A stretch of 12,454 bases of DNA from Fidelibacterota bacterium (GTDB taxonomy: Bacteria > Fidelibacterota > Fidelibacteria > Fidelibacterales > Fidelibacteraceae), in NCBI GenBank assembly GCA_030620575.1, contig JAUXEL010000039.1, forward strand, positions 1 to 12,454, written 5' to 3'. The notes beneath the pieces were generated by a model. The model searched no databases. It was not told where the DNA came from and worked only from the letters and a program-made list of their open reading frames with translations. The number at the start of each line of letters is the position of its first letter. Position 1 is the stretch's first letter. Made by a program: the position numbers and the translations under genes. Below are positions 1-7,223 of the stretch, in pieces.

Positions 1-1982
1 CCCGGAAGCGGTTCCTGCATTGTTACGGCAAGAATGACCATTGAAGATTCCATGGCTTTTTCTGCCATGGGGCGTCCGGGATCATGGTTTTGGCTATAGG
101 CCGTAACGGCAAAGTAGTAGGTTGAACCTTCATAAAGCGAGGCATTATTAATATAATCCCAATCAATTATGATATAACGTTCAATACCGGAATCGCTTCC
201 ATAACAGATCGGAACCGATACTTCTTCGCCTTCATAGGCGTTAGAGGTCCGGTTTTCATAGATCAACTTGATACCGTTGTCAATATCATAAGTTGCAATA
301 CGAACTGCCTGATCTTTCCTTGCAGATGCATTCGGTAATTGATATATATTATATCCTTCAAATTCATATCCAACAAGATTTTCAACAGCCGCAACCTTAA
401 CAGAATCAGATCCCCATTCAAGAATAACCATGTCCTCAAATGGACGAACCGTAACATCCGGAGATACCGGTAGTTTGGGCACATTAAGAAAAAGCTCGTC
501 AAATAACGTCTGTGCGATTGAAGCTGTGAGTTTCAATTCAGCAACGGAAGCAATATTATTAGCACCAAGTCCACCGAGAACAGCAACAACTACTTCCTGG
601 GTGTCGCCCGGGGCAAAAGTAAAGGGACCGGAAGATAAACACATTCGGCGATCACCCGGATCAAGGTACATATCTGTACCGTCTAAATCACCTGTGCCGG
701 CAACCGGGTCTCCGGAAAGCGGAAACATCGTTGTTGTATTGACGGGATTATTACCAAGATGCCATGGTGTTGGAGTATCAACAAATTCTGTTGGTACATA
801 ACCACGGATCAGGTTATAAACCCGAAGGGTCCCCTCATATTCACCAAGAATCGGGTCTGAAATGGAAGAACCGGCTGAAAGCCAACCAAATGATGTCATC
901 GGAAGGTTCTTATATCCGGGCACGTAATCTAATTCAAAAATAGCCGTGTCTCCGGCACTTTCAACCATGGGACCCTGGAAAAAATCATAACCAATAGCAG
1001 GTGGTGGTAATCCAAATGCATCATAATTAGCATCTATAGTTTCAGCATTATAGGCATAGCCCAGATTTAATATCGTATCGCAACCGACATAATCGTTGGA
1101 ATATGAACCTATATCCGGATCAGACCATTGCGCCAAATACATATCCGTAACGGTTTTACCGGATTTATTGATCAATTTATAAGATTTAAAAATGATTTGC
1201 CCAAAACGAAGACCGGGCTGATTATATGCCCAAAGGGTCGTCTGTAATTCAATACCAATGGGTAATGAGCCATAAAGACCCGTGGTGGCAGCCTGGCTAT
1301 AATCATTAACAACATACCAAAGAACCTGATCTGCCTGAGCAATACCCGGTTCATCTATACCGGCAGTGTAAACACCGTCACCATCTTTATCATAATATGG
1401 GGCACCGTGTTCTACCGGCCATTCTTCCCAATCCAAAGCATACTGATCCATCAGGTCCTGGGTCATCGCAGTTGTAAGACCTCCGGGGTTAGCTTCGTTC
1501 AGCTCTAATGCATCCTGGATGAGCATAGCATGGGTCAAACTTTCATAATCCGGGCGGATCCGGTAAACACGGACTGCCGGATCTGAAGCATTTGCCGTAA
1601 CGGCAGCATCATAATCACCACCGCTAATAACCCAGCCGGGAATTGTACCGATATTATAGGTTTGACCGCCCACGCGGATATCATCACCGACACCGTCACC
1701 GGTGGTATCAACCTTACCACCCCAGAGAAATCCGTCCTGATAAATTGCGCCGGCCGTACCCCGGGGATAGATACCTCCGGAGTTGCCGTTGGGCTGTTGC
1801 GCGGATTTACCGTTGTAATACACCCAATAACTCCAGTTTGAGATATTCGACAACGATCGGGTTACCTGGCCGGCTGTCGCTACTACTGCCTTTTGTGGGG
1901 GCTGTTCAGATAGAGACTTAGCAGGCAAAGTGACTGTTAAAAGCAAGGTAATAATCATTAAAAATAATATCAACTTTTTCAT
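1..1982 (-). CDS. Large secreted FN3-like protein, C-terminus beyond window
   Basis: An uninterrupted reading frame of 660 codons runs from an ATG at 1982-1980 off the left edge with no stop, so the C-terminus is missing. Residues 1-22 are a signal peptide (MKKLILFLMI start, hydrophobic core, LPAKS). Residues 45-100 hold an N-x-G / YPRG / GFLWGG pattern, followed by two Asp/Gly-rich calcium-loop-like stretches (D92-D101 and D198-D210). Residues 455-495 contain APGDTQ and a GGLG segment. Residues about 505-632 look like a fibronectin type III domain ending YYFAVTAYS. The order of these blocks matches the 697-aa protein at 5113-7206, so the two are likely paralogues. The closing stretch (ESSMVILAV, then EPLPG) resembles the lead-in to a C-terminal sorting domain, which would lie outside the window. 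I infer a type IX-like secreted surface protein; no enzyme activity is apparent. The start lacks a Shine-Dalgarno site, unlike the other genes here. The coding frame is certain, the function unknown. Confidence 0.88.
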   Translation of the reverse strand, partial: MKKLILFLMIITLLLTVTLPAKSLSEQPPQKAVVATAGQVTRSLSNISNWSYWVYYNGKSAQQPNGNSGGIYPRGTAGAIYQDGFLWGGKVDTTGDGVGDDIRVGGQTYNIGTIPGWVISGGDYDAAVTANASDPAVRVYRIRPDYESLTHAMLIQDALELNEANPGGLTTAMTQDLMDQYALDWEEWPVEHGAPYYDKDGDGVYTAGIDEPGIAQADQVLWYVVNDYSQAATTGLYGSLPIGIELQTTLWAYNQPGLRFGQIIFKSYKLINKSGKTVTDMYLAQWSDPDIGSYSNDYVGCDTILNLGYAYNAETIDANYDAFGLPPPAIGYDFFQGPMVESAGDTAIFELDYVPGYKNLPMTSFGWLSAGSSISDPILGEYEGTLRVYNLIRGYVPTEFVDTPTPWHLGNNPVNTTTMFPLSGDPVAGTGDLDGTDMYLDPGDRRMCLSSGPFTFAPGDTQEVVVAVLGGLGANNIASVAELKLTASIAQTLFDELFLNVPKLPVSPDVTVRPFEDMVILEWGSDSVKVAAVENLVGYEFEGYNIYQLPNASARKDQAVRIATYDIDNGIKLIYENRTSNAYEGEEVSVPICYGSDSGIERYIIIDWDYINNASLYEGSTYYFAVTAYSQNHDPGRPMAEKAMESSMVILAVTMQEPLP

Positions 1983-2023
1983 AATGCATACAAACTTTAT
2001 GTTAGTTTAGCTTCTTTGTCTGT

Positions 2024-2053
2024 AATATAATCTATATTCTAATAAATAAACAA
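2024..2053 (-). promoter_or_regulatory. Possible sigma70-type promoter for the left-edge gene
   Basis: On the minus strand, TTGTTT (2053-2048) is followed after 18 bases by TATATT (2029-2024), which differs from TATAAT at one position. It lies 42 to 71 bases upstream of the ATG at 1982. The -35 match is weak and the region is AT-rich, so chance matches are likely. No Shine-Dalgarno sequence follows. Confidence 0.3.
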
Positions 2054-2070
2054 TACTTTGTGTAAAAAAC

Positions 2071-2098
2071 TTGTCTAAAAACTTGCCCCAAGTTTTTT
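2071..2098. repeat. Palindromic repeat, copy 1
   Basis: This is a 28-bp sequence with an exact direct copy at 2158-2185. Its core is a perfect stem-loop: AAAAACTTG (2077-2085), loop CCC, CAAGTTTTT (2089-2097). A further half-site AAAAACTTG lies just upstream at 2065-2073. It could be a dispersed intergenic repeat, an operator or a weak terminator; the sequence alone does not decide. Confidence 0.9.
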
Positions 2099-2157
2099 CA
2101 GGTTTTTTCAGTGTATTTTGCATGGATATTTTAATATATCCTTGTATCTATGTTATT

Positions 2158-2185
2158 TTGTCTAAAAACTTGCCCCAAGTTTTTT
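2158..2185. repeat. Palindromic repeat, copy 2
   Basis: This is an exact 28-bp direct copy of 2071-2098, 87 bp away centre to centre. Arms are at 2164-2172 and 2176-2184 with a CCC loop. The flanking sequence outside the 28 bp differs, so the repeat boundary is sharp. Confidence 0.9.
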
Positions 2186-2240
2186 ATTAAATTTTGTGTT
2201 CTATATCACATAAATCTCATTTATTAAACTAATATACATG

Positions 2241-2261
2241 AAAAAACTTGGGGCAAGTTTT
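2241..2261. repeat. Palindromic repeat, copy 3 (inverted)
   Basis: This is the reverse complement of the 21-bp core of the other two copies, recognisable because the three-base loop is GGG rather than CCC. Arms are AAAACTTG (2243-2250) and CAAGTTTT (2254-2261). Confidence 0.88.
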
Positions 2262-2280
2262 GATATGGATAGAGAAAGAG

Positions 2281-2352
2281 CTCCCTCCAAACCTCCCGTC
2301 AGCTGACGGGGAGGCTTCGAAGAGCCCTTCCTTCGGAGGGGTTGGGGAGGTT
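2281..2352. repeat. GC-rich hairpin-forming dispersed repeat
   Basis: A GC-rich block sits in an AT-rich spacer. It has complementary ends (AACCTCCC at 2290-2297; GGGGAGGTT at 2344-2352), a perfect 16-bp palindrome CCCGTCAGCTGACGGG (2295-2310), and a second small hairpin (CCTTC / GAGGG around 2326-2340). It resembles the short palindromic intergenic repeats common in FCB genomes. I see no coding potential. Confidence 0.6.
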
Positions 2353-2399
2353 AAAGAGGTTTAAGTTGATTACATAACGACAAATTTTGAACTGATAAC

Positions 2400-2429
2400 A
2401 AAAAACCCCGTTTCGGAACGGGGTTTTTT
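2400..2429 (-). terminator. Intrinsic terminator of the four-gene operon (bidirectional)
   Basis: The stem CCCCGTT (2406-2412) pairs perfectly with AACGGGG (2417-2423) around a four-base loop, flanked by six A on one side and six T on the other, so it works in either direction. It lies 19 bases past the stop at 2449, where the minus-strand operon should end. Confidence 0.93.
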
Positions 2430-2448
2430 GATCGATCTAATGTATCGA

Positions 2449-4101
2449 TTATTTGTTAAGTACTATTTTACCTGCACGGAAGGTATTATCAAGCTGTAAC
2501 TGGTATAAATAAATACCGGATGAAAGTTCACTGGCATCAAAATTGATCTCATATGTACCAATATCCATATTGCCGTTAATCAGTGTTGCAACACAACCAC
2601 CGTGTATATCATATACCCTTAAACTGACATAGCCGCTTTCGTTTAAAACAAACGGAATGAGTGTTGTCGGATTAAAGGGGTTCGGGTATGCCTGTCCAAG
2701 TTCAAATGATCTCGGAGTCAGAATTCCGCGTATACCGACGGTCTCAGCATCATCAAGAATAATGATCGGGAATGAAACCCAAGATCCATCGGTTAATTGT
2801 TTCGAGATACTGGAAGAAAAAATAATTTCATCTTCAGGATCACCATCGGTCTGACCTACAGCAATAATATCCCAGAAGCCACTGGTTCCCGGAGCAAATG
2901 CGGTAGTTGCTGTATCAACAACAGTCATTACCCAGTTCAGGGATTCCGTGATATCTCCACCCTGATGTTCTAAGCGGTATATCTGTGCGTTGGGAGGACC
3001 TGAATAGCGGGAGCCGAATACAAAATCTGACTTACCGTCATTGTCAAGATCACCTTGAGCACCACCGCAGATGCGACCGCCATTTAAGAGATGCGTCACG
3101 GTATCAATATTGAAAAGATTATAGTAGATAAGGGAGTCGCCGTCATCTACGCCAACCTGGAAATAGGTATCCTCTGTTCCCCAGAAATAAGCAGCAATCA
3201 TAACGTCTTCACTTCCATCTTCATCAATATCCTGAACCTGCGCGCTACGGAATGAAGCACCGGCACCCAAAGGCTTCAGTGCATTGTAATTCCAGGCAGT
3301 TCCATCATAATAGACCTGTGACATATAGTTTTCACAACTGGCATAAATCTTGCTGTTTACAACAAAAATATCCCATTTGTTTTCTTCACCGGGAGTCATG
3401 GTAAAATCTTTACCGGAAATTTCAAGGGTCCAGGTTTCAGATCCATCCCCATCATCGGGAATATTATCCACTGAAGCAACACCAAAGAAATAGCCGTCGG
3501 TGGTTCCTTTTCTGTCATCAAAGCATATTTCATCAACACCGTCATCATCAATATCAATAATAACAAATTTGTTCGGACGAATATTTTCATTGTCAGTATC
3601 CGTGATGCTCCACATAGCAGTCGGTTCCCAGTTACCGCTTCCGTCATCAATACCGAAATTGTCACCACCGGCATGTTCATAAACCAGGATACGATACGGA
3701 TTTGCACCTGCACCACTATTATTTACGATACCCCAGATCAATTCCATTTTGCCGTCTGCGTCAAGATCACCGAGTGTAAGTGCCGGCCAAGTATTTTGCG
3801 CCGAAACGAATAATTCGGCATTTGATGACCAAACAACATTCCATGCAGTTCCACCGGCTTCTTTTTCCAGTTTATAAATGCGTGGAATAAGTTCTGAAGG
3901 GTTGTCTTTCCAGTTATTATTTACAACATAGATTTCGGGAGCTCCATCTCCATCTACATCAACACCACCGATAATGGCGCCGATCCCTCCATTGTTAAGT
4001 GAATCTTCAGGCATCGGGATCACTGCAACACGCGGGATCATTGCGAATGCTAAGGTACTGACGAGAATCAGTATCATTGAAATTCTTAGCAAGTTTTTCA
4101 T
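2449..4101 (-). CDS. Secreted FG-GAP-like propeller protein with C-terminal sorting domain
   Basis: A 550-aa extracellular protein. Residues 1-20 are a signal peptide ending LAFA. Calcium-loop motifs of the FG-GAP/VCBS type recur at D48-E56, D112-E120, D183-E191, D291-D299 and D351-D359, with a degenerate one near 417-425. A metal-loop-less segment at 243-255 (WDIFVVNSKIYAS) fills the long gap, so seven blades of a beta-propeller are plausible (inference). Residues 465-550 are a type A sorting domain: AYPNPFNPTT at 471-480, VSLRVYD, GIYLYQL, and a final GKIVLNK. In known type IX systems this domain directs export across the outer membrane and is cleaved or anchored. The frame opens with GTG at 4104, but ATG at 4101 has AAGGAG six bases upstream and is preferred. 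It is the last gene of the operon, 28 bp after the PorV-like gene. The ligand or substrate is unknown. Confidence 0.93.
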   Translation of the reverse strand: MKNLLRISMILILVSTLAFAMIPRVAVIPMPEDSLNNGGIGAIIGGVDVDGDGAPEIYVVNNNWKDNPSELIPRIYKLEKEAGGTAWNVVWSSNAELFVSAQNTWPALTLGDLDADGKMELIWGIVNNSGAGANPYRILVYEHAGGDNFGIDDGSGNWEPTAMWSITDTDNENIRPNKFVIIDIDDDGVDEICFDDRKGTTDGYFFGVASVDNIPDDGDGSETWTLEISGKDFTMTPGEENKWDIFVVNSKIYASCENYMSQVYYDGTAWNYNALKPLGAGASFRSAQVQDIDEDGSEDVMIAAYFWGTEDTYFQVGVDDGDSLIYYNLFNIDTVTHLLNGGRICGGAQGDLDNDGKSDFVFGSRYSGPPNAQIYRLEHQGGDITESLNWVMTVVDTATTAFAPGTSGFWDIIAVGQTDGDPEDEIIFSSSISKQLTDGSWVSFPIIILDDAETVGIRGILTPRSFELGQAYPNPFNPTTLIPFVLNESGYVSLRVYDIHGGCVATLINGNMDIGTYEINFDASELSSGIYLYQLQLDNTFRAGKIVLNK

Positions 4102-4107
4102 CACTTT

Positions 4108-4113
4108 CTCCTT
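4108..4113 (-). promoter_or_regulatory. Ribosome-binding site setting the start at 4101
   Basis: AAGGAG on the minus strand lies six bases before the ATG at 4101. That spacing favours the ATG over the GTG directly upstream of it. Confidence 0.8.
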
Positions 4114-4129
4114 TTTTGTTTGTTAACAA

Positions 4130-5098
4130 TTATAATTTAAATCCTAATGAAAGGCGGTTTGTTACACCGAGACTGCCCAACGTTGAAAGGGCATAATCAA
4201 TGGTGATCATGTTCCATTTCAGGCCGACACCGGTACTGAACCCGCCTTCATACGCGGTTAATTTATATCCTATTCTAAAAAACATTTTCGCATCGTAGGC
4301 ATATTCAAACCCGATATTGTATTGTTCCACATTGTCGTTGGGATGCACCATATCAACAGCAGCAATTACTTTATTTGCACCGCTGTTGTAAATATCCATA
4401 ACTGCCCCGAAACGGAAAGTAATGGGAAGTGACCAGCTTTCAAAAGGAATTTCTGTGCCAGTCAGGTAGCTGTTTGAATAGCTGTAATCAATGTAGGTAC
4501 CGCTGTACTGTACTTTGTTCGAGAAATTCAAAATACTCATCCCAATCTTCAGATTGCGATAAGGCGCACGGTACATCAGTCCGACATCCCAGGCTACGGT
4601 AGTATATCCGTTCGCACCATATTTTTCATTGACAAGTTTTGCCGTTAATCCAAATGAAACTTTATCCGTTAAATACTTTCCGTAGGTAAGACCTAGCGCA
4701 TAGTTGGTCATTTGCAACATGTTGCCGGTACCGTTCGGATCTTCCACTGTGGTTACTTCCATTTCACCAAAATTAACATATTTCACGTTTACAGAAAATG
4801 TCCCGATCTTTGGATTGACATAAGCATAAGACAAAGCACCCACATGAATCCCGGCGGGCCATTGATTATAGGCGGCATAGATATCATTTGCGTATCCATC
4901 CACCACGCCGGACGGGTTCCAGAAAACGGATCCTGAACCTTTTGTAAGTGCTGTTACGGCCTCTCCCATTGCAACTTCCCTGCCCCCGACACCAATGGTC
5001 AGAAACTGACCGGTAGAGGTTCCTACCGGAGCAAACGGTTCCGCATAAGAGACAATGCTTATCGTAATTAATAGAAATGTTATGATTATTTTTTTCAT
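4130..5098 (-). CDS. PorV/PorQ-family outer-membrane protein
   Basis: A 322-aa predicted outer-membrane beta-barrel. Residues 1-19 are a signal peptide (cut near SYA|EPF). The family signature follows: F32-L-x-I-G36 with G38-G-R40, then AMGEA (43-47) and FWNPSG (59-64). The rest alternates short beta strands with aromatic girdle residues, ends LSLGFKL, and has no long hydrophobic helix. In Bacteroidetes, PorV (LptO) shuttles type IX cargo from the translocon to the surface attachment complex, and PorQ is related. Whether this copy does the same is inference, supported by its place between two genes with sorting-type C-termini. AGGAG lies six bases before the ATG. It starts 14 bp after the 697-aa gene, so co-translation or at least co-transcription is likely. 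It could instead be a generic family barrel (UPF0164-like) with another job. Confidence 0.85.
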   Translation of the reverse strand: MKKIIITFLLITISIVSYAEPFAPVGTSTGQFLTIGVGGREVAMGEAVTALTKGSGSVFWNPSGVVDGYANDIYAAYNQWPAGIHVGALSYAYVNPKIGTFSVNVKYVNFGEMEVTTVEDPNGTGNMLQMTNYALGLTYGKYLTDKVSFGLTAKLVNEKYGANGYTTVAWDVGLMYRAPYRNLKIGMSILNFSNKVQYSGTYIDYSYSNSYLTGTEIPFESWSLPITFRFGAVMDIYNSGANKVIAAVDMVHPNDNVEQYNIGFEYAYDAKMFFRIGYKLTAYEGGFSTGVGLKWNMITIDYALSTLGSLGVTNRLSLGFKL

Positions 5099-5112
5099 TA
5101 TTATCTCCTGCC

Positions 5113-7206
5113 TTATCGTATGATGACAAATTTACCGGTTGTTTTGCCACAGAGTTCTGATGTGACCGTATACAGATAAACACCCGGTGCCGCATCCTGA
5201 TTATTACGTGTTACGAGAGACCAGATCGCGGTTCCTGCACTTTTATCCGGTACGGTTTCATAGGGACCGGTAATCCGTGGATCTTCTGCCCTGACCTGAG
5301 CAATAAAATCGCCATCCAAGGTATAAATACGCACCACTGCATCTGCCGGCAAATTGATGAACATCAGCTGATGTTCCCATGGTGACGTACCGAGGCTTGG
5401 GATCGGATTATTCCAAATGGCAGAACCGATATAGGGATTCGGGACAACCTTGACATTGTCCAGCGTTAGAGCTGGAGCGGATGTCGGGGTCATTGCCTGG
5501 AAAAGCGCTTCGCTGGAAGAAATATTTCCATAGCCGGGGACATTAATACTAATAGTTTGAACACAATAATAGTAATCAAATCCAAAACGGACAGTGGTAT
5601 CACGGAAGACATACACGCTGCTACCGCCGATATTTGCGGGCGGAGGCCAGCTGTCTGTGCCAATTTCATATATTGCCAGTTCATCCCAGATAAAGGATCC
5701 GTTCGGCATTTTTTCATTGCTTCGTATAACGCGATAGCCGCTGAATTTATCATGAGCTTCCGGCAGATCATCCCATTTTATATCCACGCCCTTATAATCA
5801 CCGTCTTCTTCGGCTTCAGTGAGTTCAAAGTCCGGTGCCGGTGCCATGAGAGCGGGAAAATCCACGCCGTAATCATTATCAACAATATACTGCGCCATGA
5901 GCATGATCTTATTGAATTCAATGAGAGAATAAATACCGCCCTTCATCTGATCACCGCCAACACCGTAGGCAATGGTAACCACAACTGAATCACCGGATCT
6001 CAGGGTATCAATAGAACCGTAGCTGGTGAGTGCACGGTAGTCTTCAGGATAGAAATAACCGTTTTTCCATTGTGCATATATGGGATTGACCGCTTCTTTT
6101 ATATTGTGAAAATCATTGACATTGATATAATTATTCCAGCGGGCGGCATCCGTTTGCGGATCATCATGAATAGTACAGGTAACGTAGGATTTCGGAGCCA
6201 TATAGGGCTCGGATCTCAGCATTCGCCAACCGAGAAATCCGGCGCTGTTAAACGTCCCGTCCACATCCGGATTCCCGAAATCATCATCGAGATTATCAAA
6301 ATCATAGCTGTCCGGCAGTAAACTTGTATCCAATCCCCAATCTTCAGCTTCATATTGCAAATTATCTCCATCCCACATGAAGGTCAACATGCTATCAAGT
6401 GCAAAGGTTTTGAGCGAATCTAAAATGAACGGCTCTCTTTCTGCCTGACGCCGCATATAGGGAACCAGTGTAACCCAGTCCCAACCGCTATATGTACCGT
6501 TGAAGTCCGGATCTTGCGCATCGGAAATAGTAAAGGTTGCATCGGCATTGCTTAGCGCATGATCATCCTGATTAATTTGAGGACCTTCTGTCGGCCAGTC
6601 GGCACGCCTTGCTACATCACCATCCCAGCGAATGGTAAAGGTGAAATCATAGAGATCGCGTTGGACTTCCGGAATATAGTCGCCGTTTTCATCCAGACCG
6701 ACATTTTTTATGGTATATTCAACGATAATAAAATCATCTGCCAGCGGATTGCTCCAGGCATAAGTGCGCTCTTTTATGGTTATACCTAAGGGATCGTCAC
6801 CGGAACTGGACAGCGGCTGCGTTACGTCCCAGTATTTTGTATAGGTTTCCTGTTCCGCACGCTCTCCCGGAATAAAAACATGAATGGAATCAATCGGGGC
6901 ATACTCACCGTCGCGTTCATTTAACACAGAGTATTTGATAGTGCCGCCGTCATCATAACCGGCAGACAGCCAGATACACCCGGAATAGAGATAGGAATTT
7001 CCCGAGCCGGCCGGCCATTCACAGGAAGGTGCCGGTGCGGTATAGCTGTCGTCGCCAATTTCACCATGGTTTGTGATATTATTCCATAGCATTCCAATCC
7101 TATGCACAAAACTATCATAACTTACCACCGGATTTTGCGCCCACAATCCGGTTAGGAAAAGCAGGGTTACACAGAATACAATGATATATTTTTTATTTAT
7201 TTTCAT
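5113..7206 (-). CDS. Secreted FN3-like protein with VPNPY-type C-terminal domain
   Basis: A 697-aa secreted protein. Residues 1-23 are a signal peptide (MKINKK, hydrophobic core, LWA|QNP). Residues 38-90 hold a G-x-L-W-N / WPAGSGNSYLY / GCIWLSAG block. An Asp-rich stretch lies at 302-316. LRSGDSVVVTIAYGVGG sits at 402-418, and a fibronectin type III-like segment at about 455-565. Residues 582-697 are a sorting-like domain: VVPNPY (587-592), NLPADAVVRIYTLDGD, GVYLYTV (675-681), GKFVIIR. Its PNP motif differs from the YPNPFNPTT form of the 550-aa partner. The block order matches the left-edge gene, so they are paralogues. An in-frame ATG at 7224 overlaps the receptor's stop (TAATG), but the ATG at 7206 has AAGGAG six bases upstream and gives a cleaner signal peptide. 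I see no catalytic motif; a surface or adhesive role is a guess. Confidence 0.92.
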   Translation of the reverse strand: MKINKKYIIVFCVTLLFLTGLWAQNPVVSYDSFVHRIGMLWNNITNHGEIGDDSYTAPAPSCEWPAGSGNSYLYSGCIWLSAGYDDGGTIKYSVLNERDGEYAPIDSIHVFIPGERAEQETYTKYWDVTQPLSSSGDDPLGITIKERTYAWSNPLADDFIIVEYTIKNVGLDENGDYIPEVQRDLYDFTFTIRWDGDVARRADWPTEGPQINQDDHALSNADATFTISDAQDPDFNGTYSGWDWVTLVPYMRRQAEREPFILDSLKTFALDSMLTFMWDGDNLQYEAEDWGLDTSLLPDSYDFDNLDDDFGNPDVDGTFNSAGFLGWRMLRSEPYMAPKSYVTCTIHDDPQTDAARWNNYINVNDFHNIKEAVNPIYAQWKNGYFYPEDYRALTSYGSIDTLRSGDSVVVTIAYGVGGDQMKGGIYSLIEFNKIMLMAQYIVDNDYGVDFPALMAPAPDFELTEAEEDGDYKGVDIKWDDLPEAHDKFSGYRVIRSNEKMPNGSFIWDELAIYEIGTDSWPPPANIGGSSVYVFRDTTVRFGFDYYYCVQTISINVPGYGNISSSEALFQAMTPTSAPALTLDNVKVVPNPYIGSAIWNNPIPSLGTSPWEHQLMFINLPADAVVRIYTLDGDFIAQVRAEDPRITGPYETVPDKSAGTAIWSLVTRNNQDAAPGVYLYTVTSELCGKTTGKFVIIR

Positions 7207-7212
7207 CAACTT

Positions 7213-7218
7213 CTCCTT
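7213..7218 (-). promoter_or_regulatory. Ribosome-binding site setting the start at 7206
   Basis: AAGGAG on the minus strand lies six bases before the ATG at 7206 and inside the codons that follow the alternative ATG at 7224. This makes 7206 the likely start. Confidence 0.8.
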
Positions 7219-7223
7219 TATCA

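Larger units (their letters stand above)
1983..2448. other. Gene-free interval with promoter, palindromes and terminator
   Basis: No credible gene lies between the stop at 2449 and the start at 1982. The interval is AT-rich and holds a possible minus-strand promoter (about 2024-2053), three copies of one stem-loop sequence, a GC-rich hairpin repeat (2281-2352) and the operon terminator (2400-2429). These are listed separately. Confidence 0.85.

Noticed and set aside
263..1720. Apparent cluster of short open frames suggesting a non-coding or degraded region
   Set aside because: All are shadows of one intact 660-codon frame that runs off the left edge; no frameshift is needed.
2071..2261. CRISPR array
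   Set aside because: There are only three copies, one of them inverted, with unequal spacers and no cas genes.
4884..5195. Minus-strand open frame of 103 codons spanning two genes
   Set aside because: It is out of frame with both the PorV-like gene and the 697-aa gene, each of which has clear signals of its own.
5557..5988. Plus-strand open frame of 143 codons
   Set aside because: It is antisense to the 697-aa secreted protein and shows no recognisable domain or ribosome-binding site.
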